A stretch of DNA of 64,000 nt from Pedobacter sp. (GCF_031119335.1 NZ_JAVHXT010000006.1:62001-126000), one strand, 5' to 3'. Positions 47,179 through 57,079 are shown, numbered from the stretch's first letter. Notes: generated by a model not told the origin, from the sequence alone. A program made the numbers and translations.

Positions 47179-47262
47179 CCGTCATCTCGACCGTAGTGGA
47201 GAGATCTTTAAATTTAACATCAAAGATTTCTCCGTTTCGCTGCGCTACAGTCGAAATGACGG
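47179..47262. repeat. Family C palindrome (complete hairpin)
   Basis: The arms 47179-47209 (CCGTCATCTCGACCG...GAGAGATC) and 47221-47262 (GATTTCTCCGTTTCGCTGCG...ATGACGG) pair imperfectly with an 11-base loop. It lies in the 400-bp gap between the GIY-YIG element and ftsZ, which holds only repeats and a terminator. Confidence 0.82.
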
Positions 47263-47284
47263 GCTAACTTACTAGCGCAAAATG

Positions 47285-47318
47285 AAAAAGCCTCAGCAAC
47301 ATCAATTGCCAAGGCTTT
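47285..47318 (-). terminator. Rho-independent terminator of the dcw cluster, after ftsZ
   Basis: On the minus strand AAAGCCTTGGCA pairs with TGCTGAGGCTTT (two central mismatches) and is followed by TTCATTTT. It begins about 20 bp past the ftsZ stop. Confidence 0.8.
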
Positions 47319-47338
47319 AACTTATTTAAGTTAACTCA

Positions 47339-49024
47339 TTAGTCCACATTGTCGTGCAAGAATGAGTTGTTAGGTCTAATTCCTGTTTCTCCATCTTCAT
47401 CGTTAGTTAAGGTAAACCTAGATACTTGCGACTCTGATGAATGTTGGATTTGCTGCAACTGCATTTGTTTACGTTGATATGCAGGCACATTCTCCAATTC
47501 TTGTAAACCATTAGTGGTTCTCAACTTCATGCTCAGATCTTTTAATCTTAAGATTCGCTCTTTTGATTTCCTTAACTGCTCTTCAATTGATTCGTCTGTT
47601 TTATCTTGATCTGCACTGAACTCCTGAATTGGCTCTGGTGTAGGCATTGTCATTACAGGCGTTTCCTCTACTACATCTTCTTCTACAGAAGCAATTGGCG
47701 TTTCAAAAACAAATTCAGTTTCCGCTACCTTTACTTCGAACTGAAATGCTGGCTCCTCAATTTGAGTTGGCTCTTCTTCTGGAAGCTCCTCTTCTACTAA
47801 TTTATGGAAAACCATACCATTATCCTCTGGAGCTGGCGCTGGAGCAGCAGCAACTGGAACTGGCTTAGCAATATTAAACAAATCACCAAATAAGTCTGGC
47901 TGTTTTGCTTCCTCTGCTTGTACTTTCAATACCGGCTCATTACTTACCGGAGCTTCTTTTGGCGTAATGAACGAGTTAACAGGCTCAACAGGTTTTACCA
48001 AAGGAGCTTCCTCAGGCGTTAACAAAGAGATTTTTTTAACGTTCTGTTTGTCTTTCTCTCTTTGCTCTGTAGTTTGGAAACCAGTAGCAATAATCGTTAC
48101 CGATATTTTATCACCCAAGTTCTCATCGATACAGTTACCCCAAATTAGGTCGGCACTTAAACCAGCTTTATCTTGGATATAATCTGTAATGATCGAAACC
48201 TCATCCATAGTTACCTCTTTAACACCGGAACTGATGTTTAAAAGGATATACCTTGCACCTTCAATCTCGTTATCTTTCAATAATGGAGATGCCAATGCAC
48301 CTTCTACTGCTGCTAATGCACGGTTATCGCCATCGGCAGCATAGCTACCCATGATACAAACACCACTTTCATTCATTACGGTTTTCACATCTTTAAAATC
48401 GACGTTGATATAACCTGGAACAGTGATGATTTCTGCAATACCTTTAGCAGCTGTGGTTAAAATATCATCTGCTTGTGCAAATGCAGAACCTAAAGTTAAA
48501 TTCCCGAAGATCTCACGTAGTCTATCATTAGAAATCACCAAGTAAGAATCTACGTATTTCTTTAACTCTTCTAAACCGTCATCAGCTTGCATTTTACGTC
48601 TTTTTCCTTCAAAAGAAAACGGCGTAGTGATGATTGCTACGGTTAATATATCTAGCTCTCTAGCTGCTTTTGCAATAATTGGACTGGCACCAGTACCAGT
48701 ACCACCACCCATACCTGCTGTAATAAACAACATTTTGGTTTGTGGGCCTAACATGGTTTTGATATCCTCTATATTTTCTATAGCAGAATTTTTTCCAACC
48801 TCTGGAATAGAACCAGCACCCATCCCTTCGGTTAAGCTTGCTCCCAACTGTACTTTGTTAGGAATTGGGCTAAACTCTAAAGCTTGTGCATCAGTATTAC
48901 AAATTATAAAGTCTACACCAGTAATTCCTTGACGGTACATGTGGTTTACCGCATTACCTCCACCACCTCCAACACCAATAACTTTGATAATTGAAGATTT
49001 ATCTTTTAACATTTCGAACTTCAT
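47339..49024 (-). CDS. ftsZ: Cell division protein FtsZ
   Basis: A tubulin-like GTPase that forms the Z ring at mid-cell. The N-terminal GTPase domain has GVGGGGGNAVNHM near 17-29 and the tubulin signature GMGGGTGTGASP near 104-115. The T7-loop catalytic residues are in the NVDFKDVKTVM segment. Length is 561 residues because of a long acidic, P/E/V-rich linker (about 330-500) before a C-terminal tail (SRFTLTNDEDGETGI...), as is usual in Bacteroidota. It is the last gene of the dcw cluster, 132 bp after ftsA. Confidence 0.97.
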   Translation of the reverse strand: MKFEMLKDKSSIIKVIGVGGGGGNAVNHMYRQGITGVDFIICNTDAQALEFSPIPNKVQLGASLTEGMGAGSIPEVGKNSAIENIEDIKTMLGPQTKMLFITAGMGGGTGTGASPIIAKAARELDILTVAIITTPFSFEGKRRKMQADDGLEELKKYVDSYLVISNDRLREIFGNLTLGSAFAQADDILTTAAKGIAEIITVPGYINVDFKDVKTVMNESGVCIMGSYAADGDNRALAAVEGALASPLLKDNEIEGARYILLNISSGVKEVTMDEVSIITDYIQDKAGLSADLIWGNCIDENLGDKISVTIIATGFQTTEQREKDKQNVKKISLLTPEEAPLVKPVEPVNSFITPKEAPVSNEPVLKVQAEEAKQPDLFGDLFNIAKPVPVAAAPAPAPEDNGMVFHKLVEEELPEEEPTQIEEPAFQFEVKVAETEFVFETPIASVEEDVVEETPVMTMPTPEPIQEFSADQDKTDESIEEQLRKSKERILRLKDLSMKLRTTNGLQELENVPAYQRKQMQLQQIQHSSESQVSRFTLTNDEDGETGIRPNNSFLHDNVD

Positions 49025-49156
49025 ATTGTTATGAATCAGTAGTTTAAAATTCTAATTTGGGCTGTTCATTCCTTTTGTAATATTAACACTTTTTTAACAT
49101 TCGTTTTCCACAAGTGTTAAGAATGTGGAAAATTCCTGAATTGTGGAAAAATATTA

Positions 49157-50515
49157 CTATTTGATATAATCTTCGTCGCTAACGTTCATATCATCTTTGA
49201 TAAATTCCGTCGCTTTTCCTAACAATTTATCGAACAAACCCACACGTTTCGTTTTCTCTTTAACTTCTTTTGGCTTCTCTACAAATACACCAGGCTGTTT
49301 CATTTCTTCCAACATCTCTTCCGCTTTTTGGATACCTTTAATTAGCAAACCAACTGAGGTTGCATACATTGGGCTCTTCAAATCTTCGTAGATATTTTTA
49401 GCCATATCTTCGTACTTAGATAAGTGCTCGTTCGGATATCCAACACGGCAATCTAAACCAGTTACGTACTCTACCATTTGGTTAAGGTGTTTCAATAAAG
49501 CACCACCACCGGTAATTACCACACCACCAATTAGGCGTTTTTCGTATCCTGATGATTTAATTTCATAATAAACATGCTCTACAATTTCTTCCATACGGGC
49601 CTGGATGATGTAGGCAAGGTTTTTCACAGAAATTTCCTTTGGTTCGCGACCACGTAATCCTGGAACGCAGATAATCTCGTTTTCTTTGTTTTCTTCTGCA
49701 AGGGCAGAACCAAAGCGAGTCTTCAACAATTCGGCTTGGTTACGCATTACCGAACATCCTTCTCTAATATCTTCGGTTACACTATTACCACCAAATGGAA
49801 TAACCGCTGTGTGGCGAATGATACCTTCGTGGAAAATGGCTACATCGGTTGTACCACCACCAATATCAACTAGGCAAACACCTGCTTCTTTTTCTTCGTC
49901 GCTCAACACCGATTCAGAAGAAGCCAACGGCTCTAAAATTAGTTCCTGTGTTTGTAAACCTGCATTGGTTACACAACGCATGATATTTTTAACCGCAGTT
50001 ACTTGACCAGAAATGATGTGGAAGTTAGCTTCCAAACGCACTCCTGCCATACCAACCGGATCTTTGATACCCGGCTCGTTATCTATGGTAAATTCTTGTG
50101 GCAAAACATGAATAATCTCTTCTCCCGGAGGCATTACCAACTTGAACATATCGTCAATTAACTTGTCGATATCTTTTTTGCTGATTTCATTATTCAACTC
50201 TCTACGAGTTAAAATACCTCTGTGCTGCAAACTCTTGATGTGCTGACCTGCAATACCCACATTAACCACTCGTATCTCTACGTTTGATTGTGCGCTTGCA
50301 ACTTCAACAGCCGCATTAATGCCTTGAACCGTTTTTTGGATGTTCGAAACCACGCCACGAGTTACACCTGCAGACTCAGCTTTGCCGATCCCTAAAACTT
50401 CAATTTTACCATGATTGGTTCTGCGTCCCACAATTACGCAGATCTTGGTAGTACCGATGTCTAATCCGACTACGATTGGAGATTGAATGGTAGTTTTTTC
50501 TTTGCCCATAACCAT
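49157..50515 (-). CDS. ftsA: Cell division protein FtsA
   Basis: An actin-like ATPase (452 residues) that tethers FtsZ to the membrane and recruits later division proteins. The phosphate-1 motif is VVGLDIGTTKICVIVG, the SHS2/1C domain is near 90-170, and phosphate-2 is VCLVDIGGGTTDVAIF. VVITGGGALL is the adenosine motif. The C-terminus is charged and ends in a short helix (GLFDKLLGKATEFIKD) expected to be the membrane-targeting amphipathic helix, followed by about ten residues. Start ATG at 50515; a second ATG two codons on is possible. Confidence 0.96.
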   Translation of the reverse strand: MVMGKEKTTIQSPIVVGLDIGTTKICVIVGRRTNHGKIEVLGIGKAESAGVTRGVVSNIQKTVQGINAAVEVASAQSNVEIRVVNVGIAGQHIKSLQHRGILTRRELNNEISKKDIDKLIDDMFKLVMPPGEEIIHVLPQEFTIDNEPGIKDPVGMAGVRLEANFHIISGQVTAVKNIMRCVTNAGLQTQELILEPLASSESVLSDEEKEAGVCLVDIGGGTTDVAIFHEGIIRHTAVIPFGGNSVTEDIREGCSVMRNQAELLKTRFGSALAEENKENEIICVPGLRGREPKEISVKNLAYIIQARMEEIVEHVYYEIKSSGYEKRLIGGVVITGGGALLKHLNQMVEYVTGLDCRVGYPNEHLSKYEDMAKNIYEDLKSPMYATSVGLLIKGIQKAEEMLEEMKQPGVFVEKPKEVKEKTKRVGLFDKLLGKATEFIKDDMNVSDEDYIK

Positions 50516-50539
50516 TATTATTTATTGTTGAGTTTGATA

Positions 50540-51676
50540 TTATCTGTTAGTTTTTGTTACTGTTTTCTCTTTGGTAGTTGTTTTTTCTTTTGCAGTGCTT
50601 TGCTTCTGCGAAGGCGCTTCTGTTTTCGCCGTTGTTGTTTTCTTTTCCTTCTCTTTACTCTCTGTGCTCTTTGCAGGCTCTACGCTTTTTGAAGCCTTAT
50701 TTTTATCTGTTGTATTTTCTGTTTTCTTAGCTTCTGTTTTAGCAGCGGCTGATGTTGTTTTCTCTTCGCTAGTCGTCTCGTTGCCCATTGCCTTTCTTAT
50801 TTCATTTTGGATAGTAGACTGCACTGCCGCGTCTATAACCTGTCGCTGTTTTGCTGCAGAATCTAGTACTACGGGTTTCTCCAGCTTTTTAATCGTTAAC
50901 GAATCTCTCTTCTCTGCTACAATCTGGTTTACATATTTTAAGTTGATAGAACGATAAGCGTTCCATCCAACCTTTGGCATTGCTTGTTTATAAAAAGCCA
51001 ACAAGTTATCCATCTTAGTACCGATATCTTTTGCATTCCCTAATACGATGCGTTGGTTACCAACACGAGGTATCATTTCAATATCGCTCTTGTCATTAAT
51101 GTAAAGCTGTTCAATCTGTGCATCCCAAAGTGTATCTCTCTTTACATACATTGCAGTTTTGTACAAATCTTTTGCAACGTTGGTCATTAACGTATCTACC
51201 CTGCCGTTAAACCCTTCCAGAATGTTACCTGTAGCCACTAACACATTTGCTGTGAAGTTTGGCGAAACCGGCATTTTCAAACCATCGCTATCTACATAGT
51301 AATCCTGGCCACCTGCATTTAAAATTCTAAGGATCGGCTGACGCTGTTTTACTTCAACGAATACAGTTCCATTCATATCTGCATAAACCTTTACAAAACC
51401 GATGTAAGGATTTGCAGCAATGCTCTTCTCTATTTCATGTAGGTTAACCCCTTGCAGGTTTCTACCAATTAAATCACCTTGACTTTGCTTTAAAATTGCA
51501 TCTATCTCCTCTATTTCAATAAAATTGTCCGCTCCCGGAATCAATATTTCAATCTTGGCACACTTTACCGATTTCTTTTTAGTATCGATAAAACCCATTA
51601 ATACCACCACACCCGCCAAGCACGTGAGCCAGGCAAACCCTTTAAATATCGCTTTCCAGTTTATTCTTTTAAGCAT
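50540..51676 (-). CDS. ftsQ: Cell division protein FtsQ/DivIB-like
   Basis: A bitopic division protein of 378 residues: a short cytoplasmic end, a transmembrane helix near 10-28 (AIFKGFAWLTCLAGVVVLMGF), and a periplasmic part with a POTRA-like segment (CAKIEILIPGADNFIEIEEI) and beta domain. The last about 90 residues are a low-complexity tail rich in K, T, E and A, which is not part of the canonical protein. Its start overlaps the murC stop by 8 bp, so translation is probably coupled. It acts in the FtsQLB complex. Confidence 0.9.
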   Translation of the reverse strand: MLKRINWKAIFKGFAWLTCLAGVVVLMGFIDTKKKSVKCAKIEILIPGADNFIEIEEIDAILKQSQGDLIGRNLQGVNLHEIEKSIAANPYIGFVKVYADMNGTVFVEVKQRQPILRILNAGGQDYYVDSDGLKMPVSPNFTANVLVATGNILEGFNGRVDTLMTNVAKDLYKTAMYVKRDTLWDAQIEQLYINDKSDIEMIPRVGNQRIVLGNAKDIGTKMDNLLAFYKQAMPKVGWNAYRSINLKYVNQIVAEKRDSLTIKKLEKPVVLDSAAKQRQVIDAAVQSTIQNEIRKAMGNETTSEEKTTSAAAKTEAKKTENTTDKNKASKSVEPAKSTESKEKEKKTTTAKTEAPSQKQSTAKEKTTTKEKTVTKTNR

Positions 51677-53021
51677 GGGTTAAGGTGTTCTTTAATGGTT
51701 CTATCAATGTATCTATGTCGCCTGCACCAACCGTCAAAGTTAGCTCAGGGTTTCTACTTTTTATCAACGCTAACACGTCTTCTTTAGCACAAATTTGTTT
51801 ATTCGTATGAACAATCTTATCTAACAGCATCTGCGAGTTTACGCCTTCGATCGGCAATTCTCTTGCAGGATAGATTTCCAACAGGATAATTTCATCAGCT
51901 GTGCTTAACACTTTGGCAAATTCATCTGCAAAATCACGGGTACGTGTAAACAAGTGTGGCTGAAAAATTACGGTTAGCTTCTTATCGGGATGCAATTGTC
52001 TAACTGCATCAAAACAAGCTCTTAGTTCTTCAGGGTGATGCGCATAATCGTCTATGTAAATATGCTCATTGGTTTTAACGATGGTTTCGAACCTGCGTTT
52101 CACGCCTTTGAAACTTGCAATGGCCTTTTTCACGCTTTGCGGATGAATGCCTAAACTTAAAGCCACGCCAATGGCAGCGGTTGCGTTCTCGACATTGTGC
52201 TTACCTGGCATCGCCAACTTCAAATCTTTAATGGTATTATAACCATCTTCAAAATCGAATACGAAGCAACCCTCTTCTACTCTTATGTTTTTGGCATTAA
52301 TGGCCGATGTTCCGTTTGCACTGTAGGTAATTCCGGCAATTGGCAATCCATCCTTAATAAACAAACGGCCTTCTGGTTTTAACTGCGAAGCGTACAAATT
52401 GAACGACTCGTGCAGATGACTTTCATCACCGTAAATATCCAAATGGTCGGCATCCATCGATGTAATTACCGCTACATCGGGATGTAAGGTTAAGAACGAA
52501 CGGTCGTACTCATCTGCCTCTACCACTACCACATTGTTCTTTCCGTAAAGCACATTACTGTTATAGTTGCTGGTGATGCCGCCTAAAAATGCTGTACAAC
52601 CAAAACCAGTATCAGTTAAAATATGTGCTACCATTGATGAGGTTGTAGTTTTGCCGTGGGTACCAGCTACACCAATGCAATACATACCTTCGCTAATAAT
52701 CCCTAGTACTTGCGAACGTTTCTTCAAATCGAAACCTTTGCTTTGGAAGAAATTAAGGATGCTCGAATTTTTAGGGATTGCGGGCGTGTAGACGATTAAG
52801 GTATCGTCGTATTTTTCTTGGAATGCAAACGGAATGGTATCCTCTTCATCTAAATAAGAAATCACAATTCCTTCGTTCTCCAATTGGATAGTCAAATTTG
52901 TACGGGTTTTATCATAGCCGCAAACTACGCAACCACGTTTTGCGAAATAGCGGGCAAGCGCACTCATGCCTATGCCACCTATGCCTACAAAATAAACCCT
53001 ATTAATTTTTGACAGTTCCAT
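51669..53021 (-). CDS. murC: UDP-N-acetylmuramate-L-alanine ligase
   Basis: Adds L-alanine to UDP-MurNAc, the first amino-acid step of peptidoglycan precursor synthesis. The 450-residue Mur ligase has the N-terminal Rossmann motif FVGIGGIGMSALAR, the ATP-binding GTHGKTTTSSMVAH, central DEYDRSFL, and the DDYAHHPEELRA motif of the C-terminal domain. It is cytoplasmic. Position murG-murC-ftsQ is the usual Bacteroidota dcw order. Confidence 0.97.
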   Translation of the reverse strand: MELSKINRVYFVGIGGIGMSALARYFAKRGCVVCGYDKTRTNLTIQLENEGIVISYLDEEDTIPFAFQEKYDDTLIVYTPAIPKNSSILNFFQSKGFDLKKRSQVLGIISEGMYCIGVAGTHGKTTTSSMVAHILTDTGFGCTAFLGGITSNYNSNVLYGKNNVVVVEADEYDRSFLTLHPDVAVITSMDADHLDIYGDESHLHESFNLYASQLKPEGRLFIKDGLPIAGITYSANGTSAINAKNIRVEEGCFVFDFEDGYNTIKDLKLAMPGKHNVENATAAIGVALSLGIHPQSVKKAIASFKGVKRRFETIVKTNEHIYIDDYAHHPEELRACFDAVRQLHPDKKLTVIFQPHLFTRTRDFADEFAKVLSTADEIILLEIYPARELPIEGVNSQMLLDKIVHTNKQICAKEDVLALIKSRNPELTLTVGAGDIDTLIEPLKNTLTHA

Positions 53022-53128
53022 TTTTTCTTTGAGCTGAAAGCGAAAAGACTAAAGCTAAAAGCTGCCTTCTCTCTGTTCATTGTTTATTATTTATATCTAT
53101 CGTGCTTTGGTCTTTCTACTTTAGGCTT

Positions 53129-54235
53129 TCAGCCTTTTATTAATTTCAACACTTCTTTTGCTATCACTTCATCTGCATTAGCAAAAGCCATTTTTCCTAT
53201 ATTCTCACTCAGCTGCGCTGATTTTTCTTTGTTTGTTAACAGTTCCAATGCCTGGGCTACCAAGGTGTCTTCGGCGGCTGTATCTGCAATTAGTAATGCT
53301 GCGTTCTCTTTTACCAAAGCCAAGGCGTTTTTAGTTTGGTGGTCTTCTGCTACATTAGGCGAAGGCACTAAAATCACGGGCTTTTTGATTAAGCAAAGCT
53401 CTGCAATGGTTCCTGCTCCAGCTCTAGAAATAATTACATCCGATGCTGCGTAAGCCAAATCCATCTGATTTAAAAACTCTAGGATGCGCACATTTGGATG
53501 ATACTCTACACCCAACCTTTCAATAACCCCTTTGTAGTAGAACTTGCCGGTTTGCCAAATTACTTGCACATCTTGTGCGATGATTTCTGCTAAGTGTTTT
53601 TCTACTGCCTTATTCAAAGTACCTGCACCTAAACTTCCGCCAGTAACTAAAATAGTTTTCTTCAAAGGATCGAGCTTTAACAACTCTGCACCTGCATGAC
53701 GACGACCATCGATGTTGACAATGTTCTTCCTCACGGGATTTCCTGTTTTCAAAATTCTATCGGCTGGAAAAAAAGTTTCCATGCCATCAAAGGCTACACA
53801 AATCTTCGCTGCCTTTTTACCCAACAATTTATTGGTAATGCCTGCGTAAGAGTTCTGTTCTTGTATCAAGTAAGGTATATTTTTTAGGGAAGCCGCATAA
53901 AGCAACGGACCAGAAGCATAACCACCAACCCCAACTACTGCATCGGGTTTAAAATCGGCAATTAATTTCATCGCTTTGCGCACACTACCTATAACCTTAA
54001 AAGGCAGTCCCAGGTTTTTAAAAATTGAACCTCGTTGAATGCCACTTATATTTAGTCCCACAATTTTATATCCAGCCGCCGGAACCTTCTCCATTTCCAT
54101 GCGACCTTCTGCCCCAACGAACAAAATTTCGCATTGCGGCGAAACTGCTTTTAGGGCATTAGCGATAGCAACGGCGGGGAAAATATGCCCGCCTGTGCCA
54201 CCACCGGATATGATAATTTTTGGGAAATTATTCAT
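53129..54235 (-). CDS. murG: Undecaprenyl-PP-MurNAc-pentapeptide GlcNAc transferase
   Basis: Transfers GlcNAc to lipid I to give lipid II on the inner face of the membrane. The 368-residue GT-B enzyme has the glycine-rich ISGGGTGGHIFPA near 9-21, VGGYASGPLLYA, VTGGSLGAGTLN, and IISRAGAGTIAEL plus ILVPSPNVAEDHQTKNA in the donor-sugar site. It starts 111 bp after ftsW; a family A hairpin lies in that gap. Confidence 0.97.
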   Translation of the reverse strand: MNNFPKIIISGGGTGGHIFPAVAIANALKAVSPQCEILFVGAEGRMEMEKVPAAGYKIVGLNISGIQRGSIFKNLGLPFKVIGSVRKAMKLIADFKPDAVVGVGGYASGPLLYAASLKNIPYLIQEQNSYAGITNKLLGKKAAKICVAFDGMETFFPADRILKTGNPVRKNIVNIDGRRHAGAELLKLDPLKKTILVTGGSLGAGTLNKAVEKHLAEIIAQDVQVIWQTGKFYYKGVIERLGVEYHPNVRILEFLNQMDLAYAASDVIISRAGAGTIAELCLIKKPVILVPSPNVAEDHQTKNALALVKENAALLIADTAAEDTLVAQALELLTNKEKSAQLSENIGKMAFANADEVIAKEVLKLIKG

Positions 54236-54252
54236 GTTGTTTTATTTCGTTG

Positions 54253-54338
54253 CGTCATTGCGAGGAACGAAGCAATCTTGTTGTTTATATTATTTATCTA
54301 TGCTTGAGATTGCTTCGTCATTCTTCCTCGCAATGACG
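54253..54338. repeat. Family A palindrome between ftsW and murG
   Basis: The left arm 54253-54278 (CGTCATTGCGAGGAACG...) and the right arm 54306-54338 (GATTGCTTCG...CTCGCAATGACG) pair, with a 7-base insertion in the right arm. It sits inside the dcw operon and would form a stem-loop in the mRNA. Confidence 0.88.
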
Positions 54339-54346
54339 AATGCGCT

Positions 54347-55537
54347 CTAACCCATCGCTGGAATACTTCCAACAACTACTTTATTTTCTATTTCTTCTTT
54401 TTTAGTTTTACCTACGTTTTCTTCCACATCGCGGCTTACACTTAATATAATACCAAATGCAATACTTGTAAATATCATTGAGGTACCACCCATACTTACC
54501 AGCGGTAAAGGCACACCCGTTACCGGACCTAAACCTACCGCTACCGCCATGTTGGCAAAGGCCTGTATGGTTAAGCTGAAACTCAAGCCCGCGGCCAGCA
54601 ATGCTCCAAACGCTTTGGGACTTCGGTTAACAATCCGTACACATCGATATAGCAAGACCAAGTACAACATAATAACGGCTAAACCGCCCACCGTTCCATA
54701 TTCCTCAATAATAATGGCGAAAATAAAATCGGAATATGGATGCGGTAAGAAGTTTCGTTCTGTACTGTTGCCAGGTCCTTTACCTAACAAGCCACCAGTT
54801 GCCAATGCAATTTTTGAATGGTCAGACTGGTATGTTTTATCAGAGTGTTGTAATTCCGGATGCAAGTACGAATTGATACGTGATTTGTAAGTTTCTCTCC
54901 TTGGTCCTAAAAACACAACAAACATTAACAGCACTAAACCACCTGCACAAACCGTGGCTATTTGTTTGATACTGATACGTCCAATGATTAACAACAAAAT
55001 ACTAACGCCAAACAACATTAATGCGGTTGATAAGTTAGCTAATGCAATTAACACAAAAACCACACAAACCGATCCCATGATTGGAATAAATGCACTTTTT
55101 ACATCTTTGATATTCTCTTGCTTACGGGTCAACATCCTTGCTAAAAAGGTAATTAACGCCAGCTTAGCTAAATCTGAAGTTTGAAATGTTAATCCGATTA
55201 CTGGAATTTTCACCCAACGGGATGCATCGTTTAATGACTGTCCGAATGCTAACGTGTAGAGCAACAAAGGCACAGTTACAATCATCAAAATCTTAGAAAT
55301 ACCAGCGTAATACTTGTAATCGAGCAAATGCGCAATGTAAATCATACCAATACCCAGCAATACGAAAATTACGTGCTTAAACAAAAGATACCTCTCTACA
55401 GAAACACCTTTCTTATAAGCGATAGCGCCAGTGGCACTATACACCACCATAATAGAGATCATCGAAAGCAGGATAATGATGATCCAGATCCAACGGTCGC
55501 CTTTGGTACGTTCTAAAAGTGCGTTGATGTTAAACAT
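54347..55537 (-). CDS. ftsW: Septal peptidoglycan polymerase FtsW (SEDS family)
   Basis: A polytopic SEDS glycosyltransferase of 396 residues with about ten transmembrane helices. It polymerises lipid II at the septum together with its cognate class B PBP, also encoded in this cluster. Conserved SEDS motifs include LNDASRWVKIPVIGLTFQTSD, EEYGTVGGLAVIMLYL, and TGVPLPLVSMGGTSM near the C-terminus. The C-terminal tail after SRDVEENVG is cytoplasmic. Confidence 0.95.
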   Translation of the reverse strand: MFNINALLERTKGDRWIWIIIILLSMISIMVVYSATGAIAYKKGVSVERYLLFKHVIFVLLGIGMIYIAHLLDYKYYAGISKILMIVTVPLLLYTLAFGQSLNDASRWVKIPVIGLTFQTSDLAKLALITFLARMLTRKQENIKDVKSAFIPIMGSVCVVFVLIALANLSTALMLFGVSILLLIIGRISIKQIATVCAGGLVLLMFVVFLGPRRETYKSRINSYLHPELQHSDKTYQSDHSKIALATGGLLGKGPGNSTERNFLPHPYSDFIFAIIIEEYGTVGGLAVIMLYLVLLYRCVRIVNRSPKAFGALLAAGLSFSLTIQAFANMAVAVGLGPVTGVPLPLVSMGGTSMIFTSIAFGIILSVSRDVEENVGKTKKEEIENKVVVGSIPAMG

Positions 55538-55553
55538 TTTACTTCTTTAATTT

Positions 55554-55640
55554 GATTACACGGATTTTATGATTTCTCCGATCTCTTTATTTTCTACACC
55601 TAAGAAACCTTAGGTCATTTAACTTTAGGCATGTAGCATT
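55554..55640. repeat. Direct repeat downstream of murD (copy 1)
   Basis: A GATTACACGGATTT word followed by the small palindrome CACCTAAGAAACCTTAGGTC. A second copy in the same order lies upstream of murD at 57080-57175. Confidence 0.5.
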
Positions 55641-55679
55641 TCTACTTCTTTGGCTGCTTAACCTCAGTCTTAATCTTTA

Positions 55680-57071
55680 TTATAGTTCTTTAACAGCAGC
55701 CTTAAATTGGTTACCACGATCTTCGTAATTTTTAAACAAATCGAAACTTGCACAAGCTGGCGACAACAATACCGTACTGCCTTTTTTAGCCAAGTGATAA
55801 GCCACTTGAACCGCTTCTTCTGCAGAAAACGTATTCACAATCACTTCCACATCATCTTCAAAAGCATCGTGTATACGTTTATTATCTTTACCCAAGCAAA
55901 TGATTGCCTTTACCTTGCTTTTCACCAAGTCACGCAGCATCTCATAGTCGTTACCCTTATCTACACCGCCCATAATTAAGACCACATCGCTGTTTACACT
56001 TTCTAGCGCATACCAAGTTGAATTTACGTTGGTAGCTTTCGAATCGTTAATGTAGGTTACATCATTAATCTTTGCCACAAACTCTAACCTATGGTCAATG
56101 TTTTTGAAATTACCCATGCTTTCGCGGATAGTTTCGTTACGTAGCTCTAAAACTTTTGCTACGATGCCCGAGGCCATTGAGTTGTAAATGTTGTGCTTAC
56201 CTTGTAAGGCTAACTCTGAAATTGACATGGTTAGTGTGTTGTTTAAATTTGTATTGATGTGGATATTGTGCTGCGCTAAATAGGCACCTTGTTCTACTTC
56301 CGTTAGGATAGAAAAAGGATAAGTTTTGGCTTGTATATTTACGGTAGCTAGTATTTTTTTCGTCTCTTTGTCGTCTGCACAGTACACAAAAGCATCGGCT
56401 GATGTTTGATTTTGTACAATGCGTATTTTCGAAGCTGCGTAATTCTCAATTTTGTAATCGTATCTATCTAAATGGTCTGGTGTAATGTTTAGCAATACTG
56501 CGATATCAGCCTTAAAAGCATACATATCGTCTAGCATAAAGCTTGATATTTCTAATACATACCAATCAAACTCTTTGTCCGCAACCTGGGCAGCAAAACT
56601 GTGACCTATATTTCCCGCTAAGCCTACATTTAATCCCGCATTTTTAAGGATGTGATAGGTTAATAAGCTTGTAGTAGATTTACCATTTGAACCTGTAATG
56701 CAGATGGTTTTTGCATTGGTATATCGTTTTGCAAATTCAATCTCTGAGATTACCGAAATACCTTTTTCTACCAATGCTTTCACAATTGGTGCTTTTGAAG
56801 GAATTCCTGGACTCTTTACTACTTCCGCTGCATTTAAAATCAATGCTTCGGTGTGTTGGTTTTCCTCGAAAGGAATATTCATGTGCTGCAAATCCGTTTT
56901 GTAAGCATCAGCTATGCCGCCAAAATCTGACACAAAAACATCGAAACCTTGCTTTTGCGCTAACTTAGCTGCACCCACACCGCTTTCGCCTGCACCCAAA
57001 ATAACCATACGCGAACGCACAGCCGTAGTTGACTGAGGTTGGTCTTGCGATATGTTGTTATTTGAGTTCAT
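55680..57071 (-). CDS. murD: UDP-N-acetylmuramoylalanine-D-glutamate ligase
   Basis: Adds D-glutamate to UDP-MurNAc-L-Ala. The 463-residue Mur ligase has the N-terminal VILGAGESGVGAAKLA, the ATP-binding ITGSNGKSTTSLLTYH, LLNITPDHLDRYD, and NDSKATNVNSTWYAL in the C-terminal domain with LLSPACASFDLFKNYEDRG at the end. The N-terminus has an extra 20 polar residues (NSNNNISQDQPQ). It lies between mraY and ftsW with gaps of 142-166 bp. Confidence 0.97.
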   Translation of the reverse strand: MNSNNNISQDQPQSTTAVRSRMVILGAGESGVGAAKLAQKQGFDVFVSDFGGIADAYKTDLQHMNIPFEENQHTEALILNAAEVVKSPGIPSKAPIVKALVEKGISVISEIEFAKRYTNAKTICITGSNGKSTTSLLTYHILKNAGLNVGLAGNIGHSFAAQVADKEFDWYVLEISSFMLDDMYAFKADIAVLLNITPDHLDRYDYKIENYAASKIRIVQNQTSADAFVYCADDKETKKILATVNIQAKTYPFSILTEVEQGAYLAQHNIHINTNLNNTLTMSISELALQGKHNIYNSMASGIVAKVLELRNETIRESMGNFKNIDHRLEFVAKINDVTYINDSKATNVNSTWYALESVNSDVVLIMGGVDKGNDYEMLRDLVKSKVKAIICLGKDNKRIHDAFEDDVEVIVNTFSAEEAVQVAYHLAKKGSTVLLSPACASFDLFKNYEDRGNQFKAAVKEL

Positions 57072-57079
57072 TTTTTATT

